The position numbers were made by a program, and so were the translations under genes. From Beroe forskalii (lineage: Eukaryota; Ctenophora; Nuda; Beroida; Beroidae), in NCBI GenBank assembly GCA_011033025.1, contig WFMF01000150.1, positions 124,001 through 188,000 of the forward strand: DNA of 64,000 bases, read 5' to 3'. Numbering within the stretch: position 1 is the stretch's first letter; the number at the start of each line of letters is the position of its first letter. This document shows positions 22,138 to 33,147 of this stretch, one piece after another. The notes beneath the pieces are model-generated. The model searched no databases, was not told the DNA's origin, and was given only the letters and a program-made list of their open reading frames with translations.

Positions 22138-25100
22138 TTCTTATTTACAAAACTTATTTCCTGGTCGTATACTAGTACTCTTGTATTGTACTATTTTAGT
22201 AAAGTAAGTATACCTAATCAGCTAATCATTACGATATCACAGCATCACGCTTTAAATAAATAAACCCAAACTTTTCGTTGTACAATTTTAATAAAACCTT
22301 GAACGCAATAACTGAAGAACTGAGCTTCGTAAGATTCTCCGACCTTGCACAAAATATTCACCTAGAGCCACGAAAACAAGACCCCTTAGAGAGTTACTGG
22401 TGTTGGTGAGTGGCACTGATTTGATTCGAATTCCGTTTGCACATGACAGAACCGTGTTTTGGGCCATTCTGCAATGATGGGGCCCAGTGCGGAAGTTTGC
22501 GACGTAGGAGGGAGGGGGTGTATGACCCAATTTTCGACGAAAATGTTGACGTCCGGGGGGGTATTTCAGGTTGCAGACGTTTGCGGAAAATTTGCGGAAG
22601 CCCTAAATTATGGATGGCCCCATGCAGACAGCCTGTGAATGAAATAGCGAAATGCGCACTTTTTGTTTTCAATGAGTCAAAACGCCAACTCTAGTAAAAA
22701 CTGGTAAACTGTTGAGAAGGCAGTAGAGTCACTAAATTCTTAAATTGAAGAATGGACCCTGTTGCGGATGAAAAGCTATTGCATTAGGCTACACTACACG
22801 GGCACAAGTTAGTGAATATGCTAGATTCAAAGAGAAGGGGCGGGGGCATCAGATTAGGTATTAGGATAATAGAATATTAGGATCCATAAGAAAGTGCAAC
22901 GAACGGTAGCTATGGCGCTCACCTTGGTTACTAGGTGGTTACTGACAGAGGAGTCGGAGTTATACTGACCACTTTGGAGTGAGTTGGGGTATTTTGAATT
23001 AACTTGTCAGCTATATGCACATCATTTCATGCTCTTCAGCAGGAGACAGCTGACATCCGCGTGTCAGCGGGCTGAATGCGTCATAACACCAGAGAATTCC
23101 TGTGCTGCTTAGCCTGTGAGATTTTTAGCGGTCACATGATTTTTTCAGCCAACGCAGAATACATGACAGGTATTTGGGAGGCTCAGTGCATTAGTTTTAT
23201 TTTTCTGGGAATAAAATGTATGAATAGATTTTATTCTTAGAAAAAATAAAAGACCCTCCCGTACTAAAATTCAATAAATTTCTCCCCAATGGCATTTTGT
23301 TTTACAAAATGGTATTAGCTTGTTAAGGAAGGGTTGGTGGAAATTGTAATTAATCGGGAATTTGTATACTAGCTTTATGCAGGCTTATATTCAATTTTTG
23401 AAACACGTGCTGTTGTTGCGACTGATCAAAATTTACCTATGTCAGTCATTTTATTTTTTATTCATTGTCAGAAAATTAAGATAAATTTTGACAGATATTC
23501 AATCCAGTTTCCACTATTATCTCGATATGTTTCATGGTATGTTGCTCAGGTGGTCCAATAAATTTTTCCTTATAAAATATGAACCGTTGTAGATTTATAG
23601 TAATGTAGTTATGTACTGTATCTAGGTTAGTACTTTAGTAGGTTATATACCTACTAGTTTATGGCGTGAATTTGGTCAAAAATACGATAACCGATGGCTA
23701 TTTTTACCCAATACCCAAAATGCTCCCCCATTTTGAGCGTGGGGAAGTTTTCACCAATTCATATTTAAAAATTTAAGTACCTACTTATCTAGTAGAAAAA
23801 CCTGCCCATGAAATTCACTCACATTTACCCCCATTCTTTCAAAATTCGTGCTATTCTTGATAAATGTTTTTATAAAGATATAATTTTCAGATTTACGGAA
23901 TTCGTAATTCAAGCCATTGTGACCCATGTGGTTGCACTCAAAAATATAAAAAAGACCAAAACATAGAAGGACTGTTTAGTTTCCTATGTTTTGCTAATGT
24001 GTATTATGTGTGAACGGTGAAAGTAAGCCACATCAAGACTGCAAGGCTCTTGAAAATTGCCGTACTTGTGAGTTGCCGGTTACTAAAGACGATGAATGGC
24101 GTATGTGTTTATTTTAATCTCACATTCTCATGACTTCATGAGATGTATATCATATGCCCCTGCGTTCTAATAATGTCCCCGCAATAATCCAAAAACGTCG
24201 TAAATTTGGGACTATGATAAATTGAATTACAGATTGCCACTTTACAAGAACTTCTAGCATCTTCCACGAAATAATCGTTAAAATTGTATTCATAATATAA
24301 TAACATTAAATATTCAAGTATTTGAGTGCATGGTAGTAACTAAACTCAGCGCAATAAGTATTGGCCGACTAAAAAGCCGCGAAAGCAGTAGAAAATGGCT
24401 AAACTTAAAATATAGCATGGCCAAAAAATAGGATTTAGGCTTTAGATTTTTCGTAAATAACGCCAGAAGTCCGAAAAATCCACCCTAAAAAGAAGATTGC
24501 GTTCTAGGTTGAATTCACCAGTTGCACCCGTTGCTATGGCTACATGTTGTAGCGCACGCTAAACTGCACGTGCATTTTACTAGGATTTCTGCCATTTCGT
24601 TATCGTGTCATTTGGAAACGTTTCAACTGTTTTAATTCATAAATTACGTTCTAAATGAAATTTTCAATTTCGGTAAAAAGTTTTCGACAGAAGCCTATCA
24701 ACTCTAATCACTATCATAGGAGAAAAGAAAGGTAAGAGTTGAACAATTGACTTCGTTCAATTTGTTGTACGTCCAACTGACTATACGTCCAATTAAAGTT
24801 AGGAGTGGGTTATAAACAGATGAAAATGCGGACAATTTTGATTTCAATGAGCTTGAATTCATTTTTTGCCCATCTTTTCTCCGAATCTGAACTGTGTCCT
24901 CGACATTAATTAACGATCGCAAAATCTCCAATTTTTTGAATCAATATTCAAAATCTATGTAAATAGTGCACCCCTAACCCCAGTAACAAAAAATTGCTTC
25001 AATGACTTCGTTCAATTTATTGTACGTGCAACTGACTATATACACATATACGTCCAATAAAACAGAAAACCCAACGGGTTTTCTCGTAAAAGTATAAACA

Positions 25101-25587
25101 AGACATACTATAAACGAGATCATGCACAACAACAGCATGGACTTACTATTTTACTAATCAGCTATAACCCTTTCAAAACCAAAACACTTCACCTAACAGA
25201 GGAGGAGGTGGGTAACACAGGGGTGACCTAGGATCTACTCATCTATCTGCCCTGCCTACTAGAACCCGTAATGTATAATGTATTAGTGAAGGTATATGTA
25301 TCCTCCTCTCACTAGCCACCCACTCACCCCCCTTTTTCACCCCCACGCCCCAACCTCACCCCTCATCGCCCCGGTGGTTAGAGGCAGGCACAGCCCCACT
25401 CTGGGACTATCCTCTTGCGGACCCCACGGTCCGGCCTCTTTTATATATATAAACATATAAGTAACAAATTGAATTCAAATATATAATTTATAATCAGTGT
25501 GCAGCACTTCTGTACTGTGATAAGTATGTAGATAAAATAGCCTGTCAGCCCGGCTTATTTTTGAGTTATTCTATTTGTTCTTTAGAA
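22138..25587. other. Intergenic, no gene seen
   Basis: Short frames only, none with a recognisable domain. Two near-copies of GACTTCGTTCAATTTRTTGT (about 24748 and 25002) suggest an old duplicated unit. A C-rich stretch of CACCCC/CTCACCCC lies at about 25310-25380. Confidence 0.5.
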
Positions 25588-25793
25588 TGAAGAATAATCA
25601 TACCTTACACCAGCATTAAAAGTGTGCCGTTGAGCTGGCAGTTGGCACTCTCGTGATGCTGACACGGTTCAATCCCTGACATTCTGACAGGTATGTGTCT
25701 TGCGCCTCAGGGAAAAGAAAATACATCCGCTACCTTCGTAAACATTATTTCTGATGAGGCAGATTCTCTGCGAAAAAACATAATATGCATTAT
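25588..25793 (+). repeat. Left copy of a 206-bp direct repeat
   Basis: Matches 27642-27848: CACCAGCATTAAAAGTGTGC, GTTGAGCTGGCA, TCTCGTGATGCTGACACGG, CCTCAGGGAAA, TTATTTCTGATGAGGCAGAT, TCTGCGAAAAAACATAATA in the same order. The two copies flank about 1.85 kb. They could be terminal repeats of a decayed element, but TG..CA ends are not evident and the interior has no recognisable gag or pol. Confidence 0.75.
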
Positions 25794-26955
25794 AAACATT
25801 ATTAGCATTAATACGAAAAAATGTGTTTTTCAGTATCAATGTTCTCAGAAATTTTTATTTCATTCTGTTTTACACACGTACAGTGCACACATACAAGATC
25901 ATAAATTTGGAAACGGAGACTCTATTAGATTATTCAAATCAACACAATGGTTAGGTACTTCGTGCACTCCAGTTAAGCAGTTAACATCACCATCTCCTCT
26001 GCTTCTGTTCCCGCTTTTGATTTTCCTGTGATAGTGTGAAGAGGACTTCAGTGGATCATTCTACACTAGGATCACCCAAATTCTGTTCAGAGAGGAGTAT
26101 TCTTTCTTTCTATCCAGTTTTCCAATTTCCAGTGCTCATGAAGTTTTGATTAATTTTACGATCTCTTTTTATCCAGGATAGCAGTATCTTCCTTATCCAG
26201 GATCTACTTTTATTTTACATGATCCGGCAAATGTTAATTTCTTTTGTTCATGTCAGATTCCTCAGACCTTACTAAGAATAATATTATCATAGCTTTCAAT
26301 CTTCAGGCAACTGCTACGTAATAGGAAACAACAGGATGTAGACCAGCTTCTTTCCCAAAGAAAGATCAGCTTTCCTGCGAAGGAGCCACTGCTATTGGCA
26401 ATGCGCCATGAGCCAGTCCGAATACCCAGGAGATATAACGTTACACAGGAAGTCCTAAGTCCCACAGGCAAAAAGCATCGCTACCAGTCGGTTAATAGTC
26501 GGTTGATGATGCTGAAGTTAATGTGCTATCAGCTGCATGGAGCAACCGTAGGATACTGATTGCTGTTTGCACAGACTTCAGACATCTAGATGCAACGCAG
26601 GACATGCAGATCCACCAGGAACAAACCTGCAGTATGTCGAGGCAGCGAGAGATATTCTCCTACCACTATCAACGAATGTCCCCCGGCACCCTAGATTGTA
26701 TAGTAATGAGGCTTTGTATCGAGCTTTCACCACTTAGGAGCTCCAACATTTAGTTTTGAATTCCACATACTGACATACAGTATTCATTAAGCAGATATTT
26801 TCTTAGTGAGATCGTCCTAGATTTTACAACATATTTCTCTACAGGACGGACAATAGCTGCCTTAACCTCTCTCGTTAGGTCTCAACACTCAGTCCTAGTA
26901 ACATGGGTCCCAGGCCGCTTCTGTCTATGCCTTTGCATTTTATGGCAGTCAGATA
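25794..26955. other. Interior between direct repeats, no coding signal
   Basis: Frames are short and broken in all six readings. I could not find reverse transcriptase, integrase or protease motifs. Confidence 0.5.
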
Positions 26956-27454
26956 ACACAACGGGGTTCGGACACTACGGCACAGGACTCTAGGGCACTG
27001 GACCCTACGGCACAGGACACTACGGCACAGGACTCGTGGGCACACTTTTCAGTTTTGGGGGGACGCTGCGGCACACTTTGGTTTTTGGGTGGACTCTGCG
27101 GCACACTCTGCGGCACGGTTGCAGTTAAAGTAATGGAGCAGGGGACATATGTCCCCAAACGACAGATACCTCTCATCAGAGATCAGGAACATACGGCCTG
27201 TATCTGCGTATCATTGGGTAATGAGATTCAGGTTCACGGCTAAGTCGTTGTTAATACCTAGGAGATATTCCTTTAATTAGTGGTACTACTTAAATTGTAT
27301 GTGCCGCAGAGATCCACCCTAAAACCAAAATGTGCCGTAGCGTCCCCCCAAAACTGAAAAGTGTGCCCAAGAGTCCTGTGCCGTAGTGTCCTGTGCCGTA
27401 GAGTCCAGTGCCCTAGATTCCTGTGCCGTAGTGTCCTATACCCCCTTAGTTGTG
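26956..27454. mobile_element. Inverted-repeat element with 135-bp arms made of GGCACAGGAC-type units
   Basis: Arms 26970-27104 and 27301-27436 are about 95% reverse-complementary, each a run of CTACGGCACAGGAC-like decamers followed by CACACTTTTCAGTTTTGGGG. Outer CACAAC and GTTGTG (26956, 27449) extend the symmetry. The spacer (27105-27300) has no gene. It is probably a foldback/MITE element. Confidence 0.85.
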
Positions 27455-27641
27455 TGGAAAGTACAAATTTGTTTCTCAGAAGTTTTGATTGGTGACGACG
27501 ATTATCTAGGCTCCGGGAAGATCGTCGCGGCATATCATATTGGTAGTATTAATATTGTATAGCTCAGGGAGCCTTGAACTCAGCTTGCAGAGGTTGGTCC
27601 TGACGGTGAGTAGGGTCTCTACCGTATAAAACCGTTCCACC

Positions 27642-27848
27642 CTCAGAATAATTATTATGTGTACCTCACACCAGCATTAAAAGTGTGCCGTTGAGCTGGC
27701 ACACTTAAGCTGGTTTACATTCTCGTGATGCTGACACGGCTCAATCCCTGACAGGCATGTGTCTTGCACCTCAGGGAAATGAAATACAGCTGCTACCTAC
27801 GTAAATATTATTTCTGATGAGGCAGATTCTCTGCGAAAAAACATAATA
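27642..27848 (+). repeat. Right copy of a 206-bp direct repeat
   Basis: Partner of 25588-25793, with a short insertion after GAGCTGGCA. The two copies diverge immediately past ACATAATA. Confidence 0.75.
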
Positions 27849-28165
27849 AGCGGTTACATGTCGAAGTGGTGACCGTATACCGCAACTTACATGGTCGAGG
27901 CGACAGCCGAGACTGTGTAAGGTGGATAATGGACGAGGCGTGCCGAGTTCATTATCTAAGGTATACGATCACAGCTGAGATCATTGAATCGGATTATACC
28001 CCGACCGGAAACAGCTGGGACCGATTGTTCTATGACCAAACAAAAGTATCTATTCCTTCTCGGGTCTGACGACCCTCGTCCCGATTCAATGCTTAAGTAG
28101 ATTTTGAGTGCTTCTTTATAAAATCAAATTTCATTTTAAGCTTTTTTGCATTGTAATTCAGTGGA

Positions 28166-28310
28166 GACCGTATAACCAAACTTAAACGGTCGCTAAAACA
28201 AGCTTGGGAGAGGTATAACAAAACTTACACGGTCGCTAAAACAAGCATGGGAGGGGTATAATAGCTTATTTAATTATACCCCTCCCATGCTTGTTTTAGC
28301 GACCGTGCCA
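28166..28310. repeat. Direct repeat ending in a perfect 35-bp-arm hairpin
   Basis: Arms 28228-28262 and 28273-28307 are exact reverse complements over 35 bp, starting CACGGTCGCTAAAACAAGC, with a 10-nt loop. The same unit occurs once more just upstream (about 28180-28222) in direct orientation with three or four changes. Confidence 0.92.
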
Positions 28311-29505
28311 TGAACTGTCGAACTGAGTAATTGACTAAGATGGTAACTGGTGCAATTATAAGATGTAAGTATCCACAGATCCATAGCCATCCCTCAACAA
28401 TCTTAAATCTCCATTGATATTGATCTCTGACGGCCGACTCGCTACAGTACATGTAGTCCACTCATCTCTGATATCGCCACATAATAAACTAATGGAGATA
28501 CCCATGGTACGCATAAGCAAAACTTTCATTTGATTTAAGGAAAACTGTTATTTTAGGTGATTTCCTTTTGACAAAGACTGTGTCTCAGCCTCTGCGTGCC
28601 TCACTACTTGAGACAATGCTATCATTCATCGATACCTGGCTAATAAATGGCAAAATCTATGATAATACCTGGAGCACGCGAATACAATATTGTGACCGGG
28701 CACGCGCGCAAATCCAATTAGTTGCAGCGCAATTAATTAATTGGCGCGGCCTAGCTGGACATGTGGTTGGCGCGCGTCCAATTGGCTTCAAAATTAAATT
28801 GAATTGATTTAACTGAAAATCTAAATATTGCATGTGATTGATCGTACATTTTATCCTTCCATTATATATTTGAACTATCCCATTCCCAAGGGTCATTAAA
28901 ATACGATATTGCTGCTGGAATCTCATTTAAATCAGTACGAAAATCCAATATTAAGAAATCGCGATAATATCTGTGGGTCGAACCCATTACTTCTTTAACC
29001 TAATAATCAAATCATTTATCACTATCTCAAGTAACACTTTTGAAACGTCTCCAAAATTTAAGTAGACATTTATCCCTGATTTGACCTGCTTCGGGCTGCC
29101 CAGCAAAGTACATTCAAAGTTCTGCACATAACAGTTAAATACATTGTATTGAAAATAAGTTACCAATGCAAAATCTCAAGATTCTCATTTCTTTCACTTC
29201 ACGAGCCACGGCTAGTGAAATGTGAAACATAAAATTAAAGGCTTTTAATTTTAAATAGTCATCCCTTTAATGCAAATGGAGTTCATGTATGGACGATACC
29301 TTTCCTATATCAAATTGTAACAAGCACAGGGAAGAAGGAATTAATACTCATGAAATCATCGGTATTCAACCCTTTTCATGCTGGAAGCAGTACAATTAGA
29401 TACAATTCAAATACCCACGGTTTCAATGAATTCATTTTCGCGCTATAATTGCCATCAGTCATGTATTAGCAAGATGTCGAACAGGAATACATCACTTGCC
29501 CTTGT
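28311..29505. other. Intergenic downstream of COQ3, no gene seen
   Basis: A local GC-rich patch with GCGCGC runs lies at about 28675-28775. The rest is AT-rich, and no coding or RNA signal was recognised. Confidence 0.5.
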
Positions 29506-32452
29506 TCAGTAAGTCTCATCAAAATTATCTGCGATCTCATCATCAAGATGGGCACTGATAGCAGTAACAGCGTAGTTTATTGACATGTCTGACGTTTTAC
29601 TCCACTGTCGAGTGATAGGGTTGAATCGTAAACCCGTCAACTCCAAGACTTCAAATCCACCTGAAGCAATGAATCCAACTGTTTAACTCTCTTACTCAAA
29701 CAAAAAAGCTTTGAGGGAAATATTGTCAATTAAATCGGTCAATGCTTATTAGCTTACTTTGATAATTAGCTTACTACGTGAAAAATGAGCATAAGTATCA
29801 TATTTTAGTAATTTTAGTACGGTGACCAAATAAAACTCACAGTCAGCTATAACTCCAGTGAGCACCTCAGGTGGCACTAGTTTATGGTATTCGTGGGTGC
29901 CGGGTGGCACTAATCCGGCGACGTGTTCAGCCAACAGGATTCCAAAAAGCCAGCTTTGTAGGGTCCTATTGATGGTTGTGAACATTAGGCCTCCTCCAGG
30001 CTGAAAATAAATGGGATTCATGTAGAGCTGTGTACATCATTGCAATAAAACTTGAACAATGAACACATTTCAATGAACACTACAATTAATTCAGTTACCT
30101 TATTGGTCTTTATTTAGCCGGCCTTTTTTTAACCGGCCTTTTTTAACCGGCCCTATGGACAAAAATTGAATCATTTTTGAACCATTTTAACCGGCCCCTT
30201 GGGCAAAATTTTTTCTGGTGGTTGCCAGATCAAGGATTTTATGCTCTGAAATGACCACTAAAACCCATTTTACTTAATAAAATTCATCAAAAGACCCAAA
30301 GCAAATCCCGATATGATATTATGGTTTAGATCATTATCGTATTATGTAATGACGTTCCAGAGAATTTTGCACTATATAAGCCAAGTCATAAAATTTTCAT
30401 TTGACCTAAATTAACTGGTCTTTGATTTGACCGGCCCCACTTTAACCTGCCTTTTGGACAAACCGGCCTTTAACCGGCCTTTTGGACAAAAATCTCTAAG
30501 TCGTTTTGTCCGTAAGGGCCGGTTTAATAAAGGCCAATAAGGTATGTCAAAAGTCGAAAGCATGTTGTCAACAAAAGTCACAAATGAATAGTACTTTAAC
30601 TTAATGAACTAACTAATTAATTAATGAGTCGTACCTTGACGCGTTGAGCGCACTGGTTTACGAAGGTCTTGACGCAGGGAACGTGCTCCACGACCTCGGA
30701 TGACACCACGACATCGAACTGCTCTGCAATGTTCTCTACAGTACTGCACTCGTACTTCAGATCAAGCTCTCCTGAAGACATTTTCACTGGATATTGCAAA
30801 GGAAAATATATTTTGTTTGAATTTTCTCATCTCCATTTCACAGATATTCCATCTTTTCCGATTTGAAATAGGTGGATGTTTTGCGTTTGCTGACAAAACA
30901 GATTGCAATATATTAAAGATACGGGCACAAACCTGCGTATTTGGCAGCATGTCTTGACGCTATAGCGATCATGTCTCTGCTGGGGTCTATGGCGGTGACA
31001 GACATTCTCTGCTTTGCCAACTCCTGATATGGGGGTATTATTAATGTAGCAAATAGGCAGAAATTAATAGATTACAAATAATCAAACATATTATGAATCA
31101 GCAGATATTTGAACGAAAAGTGGCACTATTTCATATGCTCTATCGTCAATTCTTAAAATGATGCCCCCCAAACGGGCAATCATTTCACCCACTAAATTTA
31201 ATGACACAGTCACGTACCTCAGCCAGGTATCCACCCCCACACAATCACGTACCTCAGCCAGGTAGCCACCCCCACACATCCAGAACTCGGGGTGGGTCGT
31301 CTTACTCCACCTCACACTCACCTCAGCCAGGTAGCCACCCCCACACCCGACATCCAGTACTCGGGGTGGGTCGTCTAACTCCACCTCCAACTCACCTCAG
31401 CCAGGTAGCCTCCCCACACATCCAGTACTCGGGGTGGGTCGTCTGACTCCACCTCACACTCACCTCAGCCAGGTAGCCACCCCCACCCCCACACAGCCAG
31501 TACTCGGGGTGGGTCGTCTGACTCCACCTCACACTCACCTCAGCCAGGTAACCACCCCCACACCCGACATCCAGAACTCGAGGTGGGTCGTCTGACTCCA
31601 CCTCACACTCACCTCAGCCAGGTAGCCACCCCCACACATCCAGTACTCGGGGTGGGTCGTCTGACTCCACCTCACACTCACCTCAGCCAGGTAGCCACCC
31701 CCACACATCCAGTACTCGGGGTGGGTCGTCTGGCTCCACCTCACACTCACCTCAGCCAAGTAGCCACCCCCACACCCAACATCAAGTACTCGGGGTGGGT
31801 CGTCTGTCTCCACTTCCAACTCGGAGAGAAGGCTTTTGAGGAGGGGCACTCTGACACTGTTCATCAGGAGGAGGGGATCCTTGTCATCTGACCACCAGAT
31901 CGAGGAGAGACGGTCAAACTTAGCCACCTCATCCGCGTCAGGAGGGACTGACCTTGGGTGGTGAGGGTTAGAGTGCTGAGGGATTAGAGTAGTGAGGGAT
32001 TAGAGTGGTGTGAGGGATTAGAGGAGTGAGGGATTAGAGGGGGGTTAGAGTGGTGGGATATTAGAGGGGTGGTGAGAGATTAGAGGGGTGGTGAGGGATT
32101 AGAGAGGTGGTAATACTTCAAAACTTCCGTTGAAACATTGTACATGGATGACTAAAAAAGTTTTTGGAGACGCGCACGGAATTCTGTCTCATCTACCGAG
32201 ATTTCCATAAAATGCGGACTTCTGCATTTGAGAAAACACCTCCTCCACCACCCCTACCCTCACCAGATGTCTGCATTGGTCAGACTCCTCCTCCCCGTCT
32301 AAGAATGCGGTACCATTTTGCCCAATAACTTACGATTTTGAAGTTTCCGCGGAGGTTGAAACAGAGCGGTATTCCTGAATTCTCTGCAAGGGGAAGGATG
32401 AAGCTGCCAAGAGATGATTACATCTTCTACAGAGGTATCCGGCAAGAGCCAT
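29506..32452 (-). CDS. COQ3: Ubiquinone biosynthesis O-methyltransferase, mitochondrial
   Basis: Six exons agree in frame: 32334-32452, 31751-31952, 30933-31023, 30635-30771, 29841-30000 and 29506-29660, giving 287 residues. The enzyme carries out the SAM-dependent O-methylations of coenzyme Q synthesis on the matrix side of the inner mitochondrial membrane. The first exon reads MALAGYLCRRCNHLLAASSF, a basic, Ser-rich presequence without acidic residues. Next come KFDRLSSIWW (COQ3-type start of the fold), SAM motif I VLDVGCGGG at 95-103, AIDPSRDMI with the acidic ribose-binding residue, the motif VVVSSEVVEHV, PGGGLMFTTINRT and RFNPITRQWSKTSDMSINY. Length is short compared with human COQ3 but covers the full catalytic fold. 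The second exon's acceptor (CCCAAG|GT) was chosen because it alone restores phase with exon 1. A minisatellite copies the exon 2 border. Confidence 0.92.
30096..30544. mobile_element. 449-bp MITE in a COQ3 intron
   Basis: Terminal inverted repeats of about 29 bp: TACCTTATTGGTCTTTATTT on the left and the complement of AATAAAGGCCAATAAGGTA on the right, with CCGGCC just inside each end. Inside, several AACCGGCC units recur. TA is the likely target duplication. No coding capacity. A truncated relative lies at 21535-22137. Confidence 0.85.
31213..31809. repeat. Minisatellite of about 69 bp, nine copies, copying a COQ3 exon end and donor
   Basis: The string CCTCAGCCA recurs at 31217, 31252, 31321, 31395, 31463, 31538, 31612, 31681 and 31750; steps are 35, 69, 74, 68, 75, 74, 69 and 69. 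On the minus strand each full unit encodes the DPPRVLDVGCGGGYLAE end of COQ3 exon 2 plus a GTGAG donor, or a version with about 5 bases deleted in the motif. The copy at 31750 is the one continuous with the exon; the others are in the intron. Confidence 0.92.
31963..32111. repeat. GAGGGATTAGAG minisatellite in COQ3 intron 1
   Basis: About nine degenerate units of GTGAGGGATTAGAG(T/G)GGTG with length variation, filling much of the 381-bp first intron. Confidence 0.9.
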
Positions 32453-33147
32453 GAGTCTCAAATTGAGGAGGATGGTTAAAAAATAATGTCAGAAATCATG
32501 CAAAAACTATGAAAAATTGCTATGATAGATCAAAATCTCCGGATGAAAGTGTCGATTTCAAATAATTCAGGCTGTCCTTTCAAAGCAGACCGTTTCTGGT
32601 GCTTTCAATCAGCCAACCAATAGATTAAGTCTTAAGAAACTCCATTGTATCTTTTGAAGATTTCCCCCAGTATGCTGTAAATGAAAATGCAAAATATCTT
32701 AAAAATAAGATTAATAGTTAAAATATCAAATAGTCAGTTATGATACAAAATCCTTAAATATGGTGACACACAAAAGCCATCCAAAAACTTACCCAACTTT
32801 CTATAATACATTCCATATTCATAATATAGAGTTTCATTAAAACTGTACATGGTATACAGATACGGTTTATATCATGAATAATCACTGATATTCATTACAA
32901 TTGTCTAATATTGTAATGTAAATAATTACCTAGATACTTAGAAATAATATTAATAGAAGATGTTGAATTGAATCTTCAATAGTTCAATCTGGAATGCAGT
33001 TAATTTGGACCATAAATATGAGTAATATGAGATTCAAACTTACAATTGGCGAAATTTCTTGAATAAAATATAAAGAGACAGTTAAAAATAATATTTAAAA
33101 ACCACCAAAAAGTAAGTGTTACCCCGAGGATATTTCACCACTCCTAC
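32453..33147. other. Spacer between TUBGCP2 stop and COQ3 start
   Basis: AT-rich, no gene seen. It should contain the TUBGCP2 3' UTR and the COQ3 promoter, neither of which shows a clear motif. Confidence 0.5.

Noticed and set aside
22394-22694. Overlapping frames on both strands
   Set aside because: No domain, no splice context, and both strands are open only by chance in a less AT-rich patch.
26262-26753. Possible gag/pol remains between the direct repeats
   Set aside because: No catalytic motif of reverse transcriptase, integrase, RNase H or protease could be found in any frame.
31091-31602. Repeated frames with CGGGYLAEVSVRWSQ
   Set aside because: They are intronic copies of the COQ3 exon border, not a repeat protein.
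31947-31952. Acceptor GGTCAG for COQ3 exon 2
   Set aside because: It gives the wrong phase with the presequence exon 32334-32452; the acceptor five bases upstream restores the frame.
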